Positions 1 to 12,085 of a stretch of DNA of 64,000 nt are shown here, in pieces. The position numbers were made by a program, and so were the translations under genes. The DNA is taken from contig NC_046683.1 in assembly GCF_009870125.1 (NCBI RefSeq), forward strand, positions 44,035,869 to 44,099,868, given 5' to 3'. The notes below the pieces were generated by a model that saw only the letters and a list, made by a program, of their open reading frames with translations, had not been told where the DNA came from and searched no databases. Source of the DNA: Drosophila pseudoobscura. Taxonomy: Eukaryota > Arthropoda > Insecta > Diptera > Drosophilidae. Numbering within the stretch: the stretch's first letter is position 1; each line of letters starts with the position of its first letter.

Positions 1-780
1 TCGTCTCAATTTCAAAATAAAGTTTTTCGGTATAACCTTATTATAGACGCAATCAAAAAAGAGTCCTCATAGTCCTCAGTAGGATACTAATATGTATATA
101 TTCAATTCTTTGGGTCCTAGCTAGCTTATAATATTAAACCAATTTTAAATAATAATAATATTATATTATTATAACTAATATTAAAAATCGGTCATGGACA
201 AAACTAATTCATTTTCGACCAGGGGGGTATTTAAATCCACGAAAATGATAAAACTTACATAATTTTTACTTCAGATAAAAGAAATCGTGGGGTTTTGGTG
301 ACTAAAAAGGAATGATAGGATGTATCTACAAGAACAATTTACAACCAATTTTATTTTCGCGGTGTAATTCATGTTGAAAATGAGGCGATATATTTTGGTA
401 CATTTTTGAGAGTTTTCCGATCGATAAATCTTTTATACTTTTAATAGTATTTTTTGTATTTTACACCCCTTCAGCTGTCGCTTCCGATAATTACATCCAA
501 ATGTAGTTAATATGTAGCAAGTGTGTAGTTAGCTTAGAGGTGGCTTTTAGATAAAATGTAAAAATAGTTAATATGAGGAAATTGTTGTTGACCTTTTTTG
601 TTAAACCTTATTTTAGACACTATCAGAAAAAAAACAGGGTCCTTAAAATTGGTCAATCTTGTAGGAAAATGATTCATCAATCGGTAAAAGTAATGAGTTT
701 AAGGCCGAAGGTCCTAGCTATCTAGTGATATTCAACCGAATATAAAAACGAGGAATATGATAGAGTTTTAATACAAATAT
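1..780. other. A/T-rich upstream DNA with a diverged direct duplication
   Basis: No credible coding frame is present. Two stretches, about 20-135 and about 595-735, look like old copies of one sequence. Each has a CCTTATT-TAGAC block, then a poly-A run and a GGTCCT or AGTCCT block, and each ends in GGTCCTAGCTA. The spacing is roughly 575 bp and the middle has diverged. This could be the remains of a transposon or an old tandem duplication. Confidence 0.4.
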
Positions 781-783
781 TTC

Positions 784-893
784 GTCGGTATATTTACGGT
801 ATATTTTGAAAATTAGACGGCATATTTCGGTATATTTCTAAGAGTCAGACCGTATACTTTATCGATGAATCCGTGGTCACACTGTATTGCATT
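784..893 (+). promoter_or_regulatory. Housekeeping-type core promoter (Motif 6 x2-3, DRE, Motif 1), probably for lqf
   Basis: Three kinds of Drosophila core-promoter element stand in order. GTCGGTATATTT (784-795) and TTCGGTATATTT (826-837) fit Motif 6, with a one-mismatch copy between them ending at 806. TATCGAT (860-866) is the core of a DREF site. TGGTCACACTG (874-884) fits Motif 1, the M1BP site. Motif 1 and Motif 6 are known to pair at broadly expressed, TATA-less genes with initiation close to Motif 1. Transcription would therefore start near 885-900 on the plus strand. The next plus-strand gene is lqf, an essential widely expressed gene. The link to lqf across about 5.5 kb is inference. 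Confidence 0.7.
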
Positions 894-1384
894 CTCACAA
901 ATTTTTGCCACGGACGTAAACAAGACAGACACCCTGTCGAATCATAGCTATTCCGCTGCTCCATTTTTTGTCTTGTGCAAAGTGCAAAGTGTAAATATCG
1001 TTCTATTGTTCACCGATTTCCGCCTTCTTCCGGAGGATCTGCGTCGTCTCGTTTTCGTGCGCGTTATTTCTGCTGACGTCGTTGTTTTTCTCGTCCCGTC
1101 GCAGTCGCCGTTGCCCGTCACCGTCTTGTGACTCTATCCGTTTGCTGGCAGCGAGCGCATTTGAAAAGAAAGTCGTAAAATATAAAAAAAAAACTAGATA
1201 GAAGGGGAGGAGTAGTCGCCGCCGTCGTCGTCGTCGACGTCACACAGACACACATACACACACACACACTCATAGACGTACGCACAGAGAGAGAGCTCCA
1301 TACCGACACGGACTGACTGCAGCAGCGAAGCAGCAACAACAACAACAACAACAAGAGACCAGAGTCATTGCAGCAGTGGTGCAG
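885..1384 (+). other. lqf: Probable 5' non-coding exon of lqf
   Basis: The stretch begins at the Motif 1 promoter and ends at a good donor, GCAG|GTGAGC, with the last exon base at 1384. A strong acceptor (pyrimidine tract, then GTTGCAG) ends at 1574, so a 190 nt intron could be removed here. The final 5'UTR acceptor is probably CACACAG ending at 6423, 20 nt before the lqf start codon. Exon limits are predicted from splice signals only. Confidence 0.4.
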
Positions 1385-4300
1385 GTGAGCAGAGAGAGGG
1401 GGCGGCTCAGTCGGTCGTGGGCAGAGCGCAGTGGTTTTCTCTTCAGTTGAATTTACGCTTGGGATTCGCTTTACATTGATCTGAAAACGATCTACCCCCC
1501 CAGCGCCGTTGAAAGCTGGCCCCATAACTGTGACGTCCTTCTAACATTCCGCGTTTCTGTTGTTTGTGTTGCAGAAAAGCTCTCGCATTAGCGTGCTTTT
1601 ATTGATAAGAGTTTCCCTGAAATCTTTTTCTGATAAGTCGGCGTTGCTGCGTTAGTCATCAGCCGCCCCCACCCCCTCCTTCAATACCACGGTAGCCCCA
1701 GGTCGAAAGGTAGAACTGGTTTATGCTGCGGAGGCAGGGCAGGGGGCCCTGGGCATGAGTAATGAATGAAGTTTCGCACATTTTCCGCAAGTTTTGTGTG
1801 TGCTTGTATGTGTTTGTGTGCCCACTGTACCCCGTCCAACCGTACGGGTGTGTGTGAGTGTGTGCCACAAATGAAATCTAATCGCATTTCTGACTCGTTA
1901 TCACACTCACACCAACAGTGCAGAGGCAGAGGCAACGGCAACAGAATCACCCATCACTCACACACACACACACACATCCAAGCACACATATTTTACGCCC
2001 GCATGCACAACAGATGCAACAAGGGGAGTGTGTGTTTTCAGGGGGGATAAGCCCCAAGCCCCGGCTAAGCATCGCCGCCACTGATCGGAGAACAGCAGCT
2101 CAAGTTGCGCACAGTGGGACGCATCAGGCGAGCAATGACCTTTGTGCAAGAAGATTTTAACCCTATATTCACCTGTCTGTCAAGCAGATTATCGTAAACC
2201 AAATGCAAACATTTTTCTCCAGAGAATCTTATCAAAAAAGAGGGAGATAGTGGGAGATATATTATGTTTAAGGAGATAATCAGAATGTTCTTCAAATGTT
2301 TTTAGTTTGATTATGTTGCGAATTTAATTCTGCGGCTCATCTGTTCGCACCTGTATGGAAATACAAATATTTTCCACAATTTCCACAAACTCTCTTGCTT
2401 CTTCATCAAGTAGCCAATTATGTAATTAATGGGTGTTAATGGACGATCCGTCCATTCTGATTCTGATTCTGACTTTATACATCGGATATGTACATACATC
2501 GGATAAAGTGAGAGAGAGAATAACCTTGCAGTTATATTATGTTTGCATGGATAGCGGAGAGGAGAGCAGGTTAATGGTGATCCCCACTTCGCTAGCACAT
2601 GCTAAACGTCTGACAACGATGCCGCGAAAACAGCCTCGTGAATATGTGGAATATTTTGCTCGAGTGTACATACATATGTTTGTACGTACCTTCAATAATT
2701 GCTATTCAATTTAGAAAAATACTGAGAGCCCCCACCAGTTGCAGTACGCATAACAATCGGGCAACGTCGTGGCTGCCGCCGATCTCCAGTGCTTGTGTAT
2801 TTCGGCGATTCCCCCTAGTGCGCCTTAGCGGTTAAGCTTTCTGCGTGTTACGTTCATTGAACCGGCTCCGTTCCTGGGGTCGAGTCCGTCAAGGCTCTGT
2901 TTTGCCCCTGGAACAAAGTAAATCCGCAACTCGTTCGGTGTTTATGCATATGTATGTGCACACAAACATATAAATATGTATGAAAATGTATATGGTATTA
3001 TTTTTGGCAATAAAACGTCGCCGTTTGCCGAATGTCAAGTGCAAAAACACAAAGAAAGCTTCTACCTCCCTCTGTCTGCTGCCTTTCAAATCAGCCACAG
3101 ACACAGACACACGGACACTGGCAGAGACACAGAGACTTTGGTCCTCTCACACTTGTGCTCTTTTCTTCTGTCTCTCTCTCTTTGGCTCTGTCTGGTCTGG
3201 TCTGGTCTGGCATTTAATTTGTTCAAGTTCAAGCAAGCAACCCCGCGCCACCCCACACCCTCACTCTCTTGGCTCTTGCACTTCATTTGCCTAGTGGCTT
3301 TCTCTCTCTTTCTCTCTTACTGCGCGACATTTAATTGAATTATTTCGCCTTCTTCTGCGACAGACGACAGGCAGGCGGAATGAAAACAAACAAACAAACA
3401 CAGTTATCCATTGCTCTCCCCCGCATCTGATCTTTACTATGGCAGCAAAGCGGTCAATGAATCTCATCTCTTTCATTCTCTCCCTCTCCCCCGCACTCTC
3501 TCACTTGGAGTCTTGGAAAAACGGGTTTTATCTGGGAGTTACAGTTGCGATTGAGTTCTTGGTAGATTTTTGTCTCGTTTGTTCTGCCGACGCGTCGGCT
3601 CTCCACAATATGTGTCAAGTGCGTTTCTTGCAAACAAACAAAAACAGCAAAAAGATGAGAGTAAATACCTGAGAGAAAATCCAACAAAAACGAAGAGAAG
3701 AAATCACACACGAATTCCTAGCCATTAACGGGTTAATATACCATACGTTTTCAAACTGTAAATAACTGTAGTAAAATTAGGCAATAAATAAGTTGAAACA
3801 ACCGGTTATTGTGGCCAACAGCCTAGCTATAAATCTGAAGATCAGGTGCAACTAGCTTTGAATCGAATAACCAGCTTCAACTAGCCATAAAAACTGTCCT
3901 AAGATGGCTGATCACTGGCTAATTTTCATTCATGTCTACCTGATCATTTTCTCGATTTAATAAGGGACTTTGATCGGACGTCTGATCGTAGAGTTTCACA
4001 TTACACATGTACATGTTAATTTGCTTTTCGACTTACCTCAATTGCCTCAACTGATAACTAATTGTTTTTTTTTTTTATTTTGTTGTGTGCAATCAATCGA
4101 CAACTGGGTATTTTGATAACTATTCTTATCCGATTTTAGTAGGTAACATACTATACTGCTATAACCATTTTCCAGAAGCGTTGCATGATTCACCGTTTTT
4201 ATATAAAAACGAATTCCTCAGCTGTCGGACTGCCTGAAAGTTTTAAGTTATTTGTTCATCAAACAGAACCCCCTAGATTGTATTACAATCTCAAGGGTCT

Positions 4301-6423
4301 ACAAATAACAATCGCTAGTAAAAAAAAAAAAACTCTTTAGTGTTTAAAAATAATCCCACGAAGCTTGACTTGAGCTGCCATCAAACTTCGGTGACATCGA
4401 TCGATCTGCAAGGTTATTCAAAGTGTCTAGCCCTCCTGCATTAGCCTCAATACAATTTATGTGTGTGCACTATACAGCCCCTATCTTATCAGTAATCAGG
4501 TCCAATTTGCGGTACGCTTGCTCTCAATGTGATATATGGGGGCGTCTATGAGGTTGGGGACCCCTAACTCTCTTTCTCTCGCAGAACTTTCGCTGCTGTT
4601 TTCTTGTCGTCTCCCATTCAATCGATAACAATTTGATTATCTTGGGTGCATTTTTTATTTTTTTTTTATTTTGCATTTAAAAATAGATCTGCACCTCGGG
4701 CCAAAAACAAAGGGGGGGAGAAAAATCAATTCATTTGCTATAATTTCACGCTGTTTTCTAGCCAGATGTTGTCGTTGTTGTTGTTGCTTAATGCATAACT
4801 TGGGCTCGGGCTTGTCTTGGAAAGATTTGCATATTCCCCTTCCAGACATGGGGCTGCCGGTCGGTCTCCCTCTTCTCCCTCCCCCACCCATTGGTTATTT
4901 TGCATTTTTGCGGCTTCTTGTTTGGGTCTCGCGGTCTGTCATGGGTTAAGTTCAAGCAGAAAGCCTCACTGGTGGTGGGGTCCGTTAGCTAAATGGAACT
5001 GTCTGCAGTGGAGCACAATCGATGGAGGGGATCTCAGCGATTAGTCCACATACATTTTTACATTTTACATCTAAAGATACCATTTCTTATATTTTAGTAT
5101 TTGTTGAAACACCTATTATGTATGTATATCCATTCACATTCGCAAACGTTGAACATTCCTTAGCCATTCTGTGGGGAAGGAAGAGCATCTGCACAGTCTG
5201 CTTTTGGCGCTCGGTTGGGTGCACGTACTCTTAGCTTGTCTCAACTTTTCGTGGTATTGGTGTGCTGTTATTCCTTTCTGTTGCACATTTTGTTTGCCCG
5301 CAAATTGAATTATTTTTCTGGGTCTGGGCCCTTGGGCAGGTTTCTGGATCTCCCAAGGCAGTGCACGCGTGCGGTGCGGACTTGCGGCGGCGGCGGAGGC
5401 GGCTTTTTTCCGACTTTCGATTTTCACAGAAAAAAAAAAACAAGAAAAAAAAACAACATTATTTTAAAGTGTGTGCGTGTTTTTGCTTTCCACTCATTTG
5501 TTTGCTGTTTGTGCACCATTTTTTGTGTTCTGAGATTTGCCAGTTGGAGATCTTGGCCGTCATCTAACTATATACGCATATATATAACGATATGTACTCT
5601 GTATACTGTATCTGTACTTTTATACCATGTATTTTGATTGTATTTATCTTGTATCTCATACTTAGCTTGCTTTGGAGCACTTAAACAGCAATAAACATAG
5701 AGACAAAACACGAAACGAAAAATTATAAAAGCAAAGAAAACCTCTAGCCTTTGAACACAATCAAAAAACAGTCACAAAAGTTTCTTGTGTGTGTGTAGCA
5801 AAAATAAAACGAAACGAAAAGTAAGTCTCAATGTTAATTCCCATTTTCATATTCCAATTATCTATATATATCTCTCTCTCTCTCTATCTCGTACACCGCA
5901 TAAACCAAAGAAAAAAAAAACAGTAAACATAAACCATAAACCATTTATGTAGTACTTCATAGGTTCAAGAAAAATATCTGTCACATCCAGAGTCCGAAGA
6001 AAAGCTCCCCCCACCCCACTGCCAACGCTACATGCACCCATCCACCCATCCATCCATCCACACATTGAACTTTCTTGTGTTTTTTGTTTTTGTTTTGCTT
6101 TTGTACTGATCCACATGCCATATGCCACATGCCACATGCCACACAACCTAGCCATGGAATATACTTCAGAAAACGACAAAGCATAAACAAAATTCCAGTA
6201 ACGTAAATCCAAAATGAATCGAAAACATGCAACAAAAGTATCAAACTAGACAAAAAACCTAACCCTCTGAGCAGAGAAACAAAGACACAGCCCTAACCCC
6301 AACCCCAAACCCAATCCCAATCCCAATCCTCCATTCGAACCCTGGACCCTCATTACAGGAGCTTATACCTGCCTTTATTATAAAGCCATACTAAAACACC
6401 CCAAAATTCTTCTCGTCACACAG
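1385..6423 (+). other. lqf: Predicted 5'UTR intron region of lqf
   Basis: No conserved coding frame is seen across 5 kb. The DNA carries CA, CT and GA repeats (about 1240-1290, 1965-1975, 3165-3185, 5871-5887), poly-A and poly-T runs, and a C-rich block just before the acceptor. A small perfect palindrome lies at 4275-4291 (AGATTGTA, one base, TACAATCT). Large first introns of Drosophila developmental genes often hold enhancers; none can be demonstrated here. Confidence 0.4.
6291..6330. repeat. C-rich telomere-like tract
   Basis: CCCTAACCCCAACCCC is followed by AAACCCAATCCCAATCCCAATCC. Runs of three to four C spaced by AA(T) continue for about 40 bases. The other strand could fold as a G-quadruplex. 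It ends about 95 bases before the predicted 5'UTR acceptor of lqf. Confidence 0.7.
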
Positions 6424-6443
6424 TGAGAAAGCAAAAGGACGAT

Positions 6444-9400
6444 ATGCAGGTCAATGTTGCCGGTCTACGCAGAAACATCAAGAACCTAGCGCACAACTAT
6501 TCCGATGCCCAGGTGAGTAATCATCCGTTGATCTTGGAGATCCTAGAAATCCTATAAATCGATTCTTCTCCCTTGTGCAGGTCAAAGTGCGTGAGGCCAC
6601 CTCGAATGATCCGTGGGGTCCTTCGGCCGCCATCATGGGCGAGATAGCGGACCTCACCTACAACGTGGTGGCCTTCTCGGAGATCATGCAAATGATCTGG
6701 AAGCGTCTCAACGATCACGGCAAGAACTGGCGGCACGTCTACAAGGCGCTCATCCTGCTCGAGTACCTCATCAAGACGGGCACCGAGAAGGTGGCGCAGC
6801 AGTGCAAGGAGAACATCTTTGCCATCCAGACGCTGCGCGAGTTCGTCTACTTTGAGGAGGGCAAGGACCAGGGCACCCATGTGCGCGAAAAGGCCAAGCA
6901 GCTGGTGAATCTCCTCAAGGACGACGAGCGGCTCAAGAACGAGCGGGTGAAGGCGCTGAAGGCCAAGGAGCGCTTTGCCCTGCATCCCAGCGGCTTTGGC
7001 AGCGACGGCTACATTGATGGGCCCTCGCAGCGTGACATGCCGCCTGGCTGGCAGGAGGAGCCGCCCAAATCACAATCGGAACTGGAAATGGTCAGGCCAC
7101 AGACCGCTGGAGAGGAAGAACTGCAACTGCAGCTGGCCATGGCCATGTCGCGCGAAGAGGCCGAGCAGGAGGAGGCCAAGCGACGGAGCGACGATGTCCG
7201 TCTGCAGCTGGCCCTCAGCCAGAGCGAGCAGGACTTCAAGTGAGTCGAAGAGAATGACAAGCACAAACCCTCGCAAAATCTAACCAACCTTTTTTTCAGC
7301 GGCCAACCAATTACCAGACCCAAGAAGGAAGAGCCCCAGAGCCATCTGCTGGACTTGCTGGACATTTCGCTGGGCGCCACAAGCATTTCGAGTCCGCCGC
7401 TGGGCGCTGCTGGCGGCGCTCCTGCGGCCGTCGTCGATCCCTGGGCCACGCCCGGCGCCGCCCGTGCTCCCAGTCAGCTGTCAGACCCCTGGTCGGGCAC
7501 CTCCTCGCCGCAAGTGGACCCCTGGCACCCCTCGGCCGCACCGCGCACCATCATGGGCGCCGGTGTGCCCTTGACCTCGGCCATGGGAGGTCCCTTGGGA
7601 ATGGGAGCCACCGCCAGCGGTGATGCGTGGGGTCTGCGCACACAATCACCTTCCGTGGCCTCCGGCTCCTCGAATGAGGGTTGGCTACAAACCAATGGGA
7701 ATGCCAATCAAAATGGTCGCGGGGCCACGCCTGCAGGCGGAGGTCCATTCGAAGCTCTGATGACGAGAACCACTGCTGGCAGTGCCTTGGCAGCGGCGCC
7801 CCCAGCGAACAGCCACGCCGGCAACAATGGCAGCGCCTCTGCGGATCCTTGGCTGGCAGAGCCAGCGGGTGCAGCAGCCATCGCACCAGCGGATCCCTGG
7901 ACACTGGAGGCACCGGTGCAGCCAGCGCTGGATGATCCCTGGAAGGCACTTGGAGCAGGAACGGGCGCTATTAAGGTAGGCTCAAGAATGATACCCAGAA
8001 TGATTAATCCTAAATCAATTATATATTCCCTATTCCAGAAACAATCCCCCGAGTTTGATGAATTCGATTTGATAACCAACCGCAACAAGAGCGCCGATCA
8101 AAGCCATTCGAATGCCTCCAACAATAACAATAATGGTAAGCGGACCATCCCTGTTATATCTAGATCTTTGGCTTTAACCTTTAGCGATCTCTTGTAGCTT
8201 CTCTGCTCGACGACATGGATCCGCTTTCTTTGAACTACGGCAACGGAGCTGCCATCAGCAGTACGAGCTCTGTCCATCCCTCGACAGGGGCCACCGCAAA
8301 GAAACCGCTCAAGGATCCGCACTCGTTCCTCGGCGAGAACTCGGCGCTGGTTAATCTGGACAATCTGATCAAACCGATAGCGCCACAAACGCAATCGGGC
8401 AATGCCCCAGCCTACAATCCATTCAGCGACAACGTGATGCCACCCAAAACGAATCTATTCCAGCAACAGCAGCCAGCCGTGAGTGGAGCTAGGGATTTTT
8501 CTGATTCGATTGTTATTTAAATGCCTTTTTTTTGGCCTCCTGCATTTCAGGTGCCGTCCATCAACCAGCTGAAACAGCAGGCTCCCTTTGCAGTCAGCAT
8601 GAACCAGGATCCCTGGGCGCCAGTCATGGGTGGAGGCGTCAGTCAGTCGCAGGTGAGTGGAGCGGCCTGTTAAGGGAATCTTCTTCGTACTTGTACTTAT
8701 TTTTGAGGTTTTTTCTCTTTTTCTCTCATAATTTCTCGGTACTTTCTCGGTTTACTTTCCAACACAAAACAAAACAAAACAAAAACCAAAAACACAATTC
8801 TTGTATCCTTCATTTTTTCTTTTGTGCATTTTGTTTCTACTTTTGTCTTTCGTTTGCCTTCGTGTCATTCTATTTTCGAGCAACCGTTGCATGCAAATGT
8901 CCCTAAAACCGCAGCTGAAGCTACCACCACCCGTGCGTCCGACTAGTCTTAATTTGGGGTTGCCATCGGCCCCTGTCTATGCCTCCGGCATGGAGGAATT
9001 TCAGCTACTGAAAGCGTTTAGTAATCCCGTCATTCCCTCGGCCACACCAAACCATCCGCATCCGCATCCACAGCAGATTACGGACACTTATCCGTACATC
9101 AGCAAGCAGCAAGCGTTTAGTAATCCCGTCATATCCTCTGCCCCACCACACCATTCCCATCCACATCCACAGCCGAATACGGAACAGATCTACACTTATC
9201 CGTACAGCAGCAAGAACCTCAGCAATCCCAGTCCTGGCATCGACAGCATACGCAATATGGATCTGTTCAGCGAGGCGCCACAGCGTCCCTATTTCAATAG
9301 TCCCACAGCCCACGAGGCTGATCCAAGATATAAATCCAATATGTACAACAGCAACAACAACAACAACAACAACATCTACGGCACTCCGGGGCTGTACTCC

Positions 9401-10548
9401 ACCTATGCGTCCAGCTATAGCAGCGCCCTATCCGATTCGCTGGCCGAAACGCCGGGTATCAAAATTGCACCCATGACCTTTGGGGCTGTATCTGAAGATG
9501 TACGCAACTATGGCATGTCCACGGGAGCTACGGCTCCCTGCAACCTGGAAGTGAGTGTGTGTATCTCTAATACGATGCCTATCCTCAGCGATGAAGTTGT
9601 GCTGCTGTTGCTCCTCCTACCCGCTGCCAGAAGTTGCCGTTTATTCGTCTTTGTTGTTCCTATTTTGCTTGCTTTAGTTGTTCTGTTCTGTTTGTTCTCC
9701 TTAGTTATTCTTACTCTTATTTGAATTTTCTTTGACTTGGCAAGTATGAGATCTCTCTAACAAATTGTTGCTACAGAATTGCTTTACTGGAGAAGGCAGT
9801 GAAGGAAACCGATCTGCAGTGTGGATCGCAGAGAAGAGAATGTTCAGAATGTGCAAAATGCTGTAATTCTGGTCAAGAGAATCCCCGTGAACTCCTACCG
9901 ACCGCTGCTATTAATATACAAAAATATGTACATATCTGTATATCCAATGCTACGTTCGAATATCTTTAGAAATAAGAATGTAGAACAGATGGATGCGGTG
10001 CCTATGGTTTATCGCCTGGTAATGACGATTAAGGCACCTAAAATACCTTCTGTTCTGCGCGGTAAACTTCTGGATATACATATGTACATATAATGACTAT
10101 AAATCGGTTTGCTTTGCTGCTTCCATCCTTGCAACACGTAACCACATCTCTTAACCAGCAGATGGTATGCCATCGCATCCGTTGATCCATAATATTTTCT
10201 AATTGTAGCCAACCATGGAGGCTTGGACGCTTAAATAAAACACATACAAAATGCAATAAATGCAAATGGGTAAAATGTTTTTTCGAATGTGCATGCTCTC
10301 TGCCTCTAATCGATCACTAGTCCGTAGTCTCTTCTATACCTTAATAACTACTAATCGCTAAGTAACTATTAACATGGCTGATCTGATTGACTCTGAATGT
10401 AGTTTGCTTTCACCTTAATCTAACTTAAAGCTAAACTTGATTGGGAAATTCAAGAGATTTACTAATTCGGGAATGAATCTTACAGCAAAACAACAACATG
10501 CCTTGGATCAAACCGGAAGCAGGAGCAACAAATCCATTTTTGTCATAA
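6444..10548 (+). CDS. lqf: Epsin, liquid facets (endocytic adaptor), alternatively spliced
   Basis: lqf encodes epsin, an adaptor that binds PI(4,5)P2, ubiquitinated cargo, AP-2 and clathrin, and is needed for Notch ligand endocytosis. Coding exons I place: 6444-6512, 6581-7239, 7300-7975, 8039-8135, 8198-8478, 8551-8652, 8915-9550 (optional) and 10486-10548; all joints keep frame. Skipping the optional exon gives 648 aa, including it 860 aa. The start MQVNVAGLRRNIKNLAHNYS is the canonical ENTH N-terminus, with the ENTH domain at about 1-155. Two ubiquitin-interacting motifs lie near 201-218 and 228-242, a clathrin box LLDLLD at 259-264, and seven DPW AP-2 motifs follow. One NPF lies in YNPFSD; the second, in TNPFLS, forms the extreme C-terminus in the small last exon, as expected for EH-domain binding. 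A poly-Asn tract and a 33-codon tandem duplication mark the optional exon. Identity is secure; use of the optional exon is predicted from frame and splice sites. Confidence 0.95.
8915..9550 (+). CDS. lqf: Optional 636 nt exon of lqf (212 codons)
   Basis: This exon is open throughout and has phase 0 at both ends, so it can be skipped or included without a frameshift. The acceptor is ACCGCAG with a weak pyrimidine tract and the donor is GGAA|GTGAGT. The encoded segment is rich in Pro, His, Ser and Asn with a run of Asn, and contains two copies of an about 33-residue unit that begins AFSNPVI. It has no DPW or NPF motif. The weak acceptor would fit regulated inclusion. Its function is unknown. 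Confidence 0.7.
9012..9214 (+). repeat. 99 bp tandem duplication inside the lqf optional exon
   Basis: The first copy begins AAGCGTTTAGTAATCCCGTC at 9012 and the second repeats those 20 bases exactly at 9111. Both copies then encode Ser/Ala/Pro, His-Pro-rich stretches and TYPY(I/S)SK. The period is 33 codons, so frame is kept. The second copy carries small in-frame indels. Confidence 0.85.
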
Positions 10549-10853
10549 GGAACAAGGATTCAGGAGTAGGATTCAAGAGGTGACAGCAGACAGGAGGACT
10601 CAACCACTAGAACAAGAGAACACAAGAACCAGATAATCGACTGCTTGCGGCTTTGGCTGGTGTGCGCGGTGCTGGTGCAATGGCCGCCAACAAACAACCA
10701 GAGTAACGACAGCAAACCACAGCAATTTAGCTCTACCAACTGCAAAAAGAAATATGAACTAATTAATAAATTATGTGTAAGAAAGTATTATTAAACTGTA
10801 AAATATGTGATGTACAACAGAGTGGAAGAGAAAGAGAGAGAGCATAGAACCAA

Positions 10854-10858
<5 letters not shown>

Positions 10859-10894
<36 letters not shown>
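10859..10894. repeat. (GA)n microsatellite
   Basis: An uninterrupted AG dinucleotide run of about 36 bases. GA arrays are GAGA-factor binding sites in flies, but here it lies in the 3' region of lqf, so a promoter role is doubtful. Confidence 0.9.
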
Positions 10895-10895
<1 letters not shown>

Positions 10896-12045
10896 ATTGA
10901 CAGCCACCACACCACACCAGACCAGGCTAGGCCAGCCGCCACTCTGTCTCTGAACACACTGGAATCCTGCGATCGGATGCCCACATTCAACCACAGAACT
11001 TGAGTTTAGAAAACACATTTGCAATAACTGAAACCATGTAAACCTTGTTGTAAGATAGCAGCATAGGGAGAGCCCCCTTCGCCCCCCCCGCTCACACACA
11101 CACACGCTACTCAACAGGCAATGAAATTATTTTACTACTCTTCACACATTCTAATCGTAATAGAAAGTTGAGTGGCGTGGTTGCTGTTGACGGGGGGAGT
11201 CGAGCCCCTTAGTCGATACACCCCTCACACATACACACACACCCACACACAGACCCACTGTTACGAGTTGTTGCAGCTTTTGTGGAGTGGCGGCAAACAC
11301 ACACCAAAAGAAAATGCAGCCGCCAGAGAGTGCAGATCATCGATAACGAGAGTCCAAACGAGAGATGCAAAAATGAAAACTAAATGAGAAACAAATTGTT
11401 ATATAGCTTTAAATTTTGCATTGGTCAAAGAGAATGTTAAAAACAGAGGATAAACCAATTAATGTGTGCTTGTAATTGTAATTGTAATTGTGAAATGTTA
11501 ATGTCTCATTTTTGTAACACTTTTTATTGTGCGTGCGCGTGAGTTCGATTTTGAAACATACATTTTTACTGATATTTTTGAAAGGCAGTCGATTCGTTTG
11601 TGCATATATATGTATTCGCTTTTGGTCCACCCCCGAACCGAACACAGTGCACGAGTTTTGCTGTTGAAACCATTTTTTTACACATATAGAAACTAGTTTG
11701 AAATTTACAAAAATGAAAGAACGAATGAGCCCCTAACACATATACAAAGAGAAAGAGAAAGAAAGAGAGAGGGAGAGAGAGATAGAGAGAGAGAGAAAAC
11801 CCAATATTGTAAAAGCGGATCGAGTAAGAGGAGTGTGGAACTAAAAACGAAACAAAAAATGGTATACATTTAGGCTAGAATACGTAATGAATTGTGTAAG
11901 CGTAACTTAATGATAACGAAATATACATACTTATAAAGAGAACCCGTAACCCGTAACTAGATGATGGTGATGTGAAATAATGCTTGAGATTGCAACGCTG
12001 ATACCCTATATACAACCACAAACAAAAACCACAACAAACACACAC

Positions 12046-12085
12046 ATACTATATATATATATAGTATATATATATATCTATATAT
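12046..12085. repeat. TA-rich near-palindrome
   Basis: Alternating TA runs are interrupted by ACTATATA and TATAGT and can fold back on themselves. Probably a microsatellite. Confidence 0.7.

Noticed and set aside
2822..2893. tRNA-like sequence (TAGCGGTTAAGC, then GGGTCGAGTCC)
   Set aside because: The two internal promoter boxes are only partly matched and the T-stem and acceptor stem do not pair. At most it is a decayed tRNA-derived fragment.
9777..9866. Possible extra terminal exon of lqf (acceptor GCTACAG, 29 codons then TAA, AATAAA at 10234)
   Set aside because: It is in frame after the optional exon, but the peptide has no epsin feature. The exon at 10486 gives the expected NPF tail instead, so it is not included.
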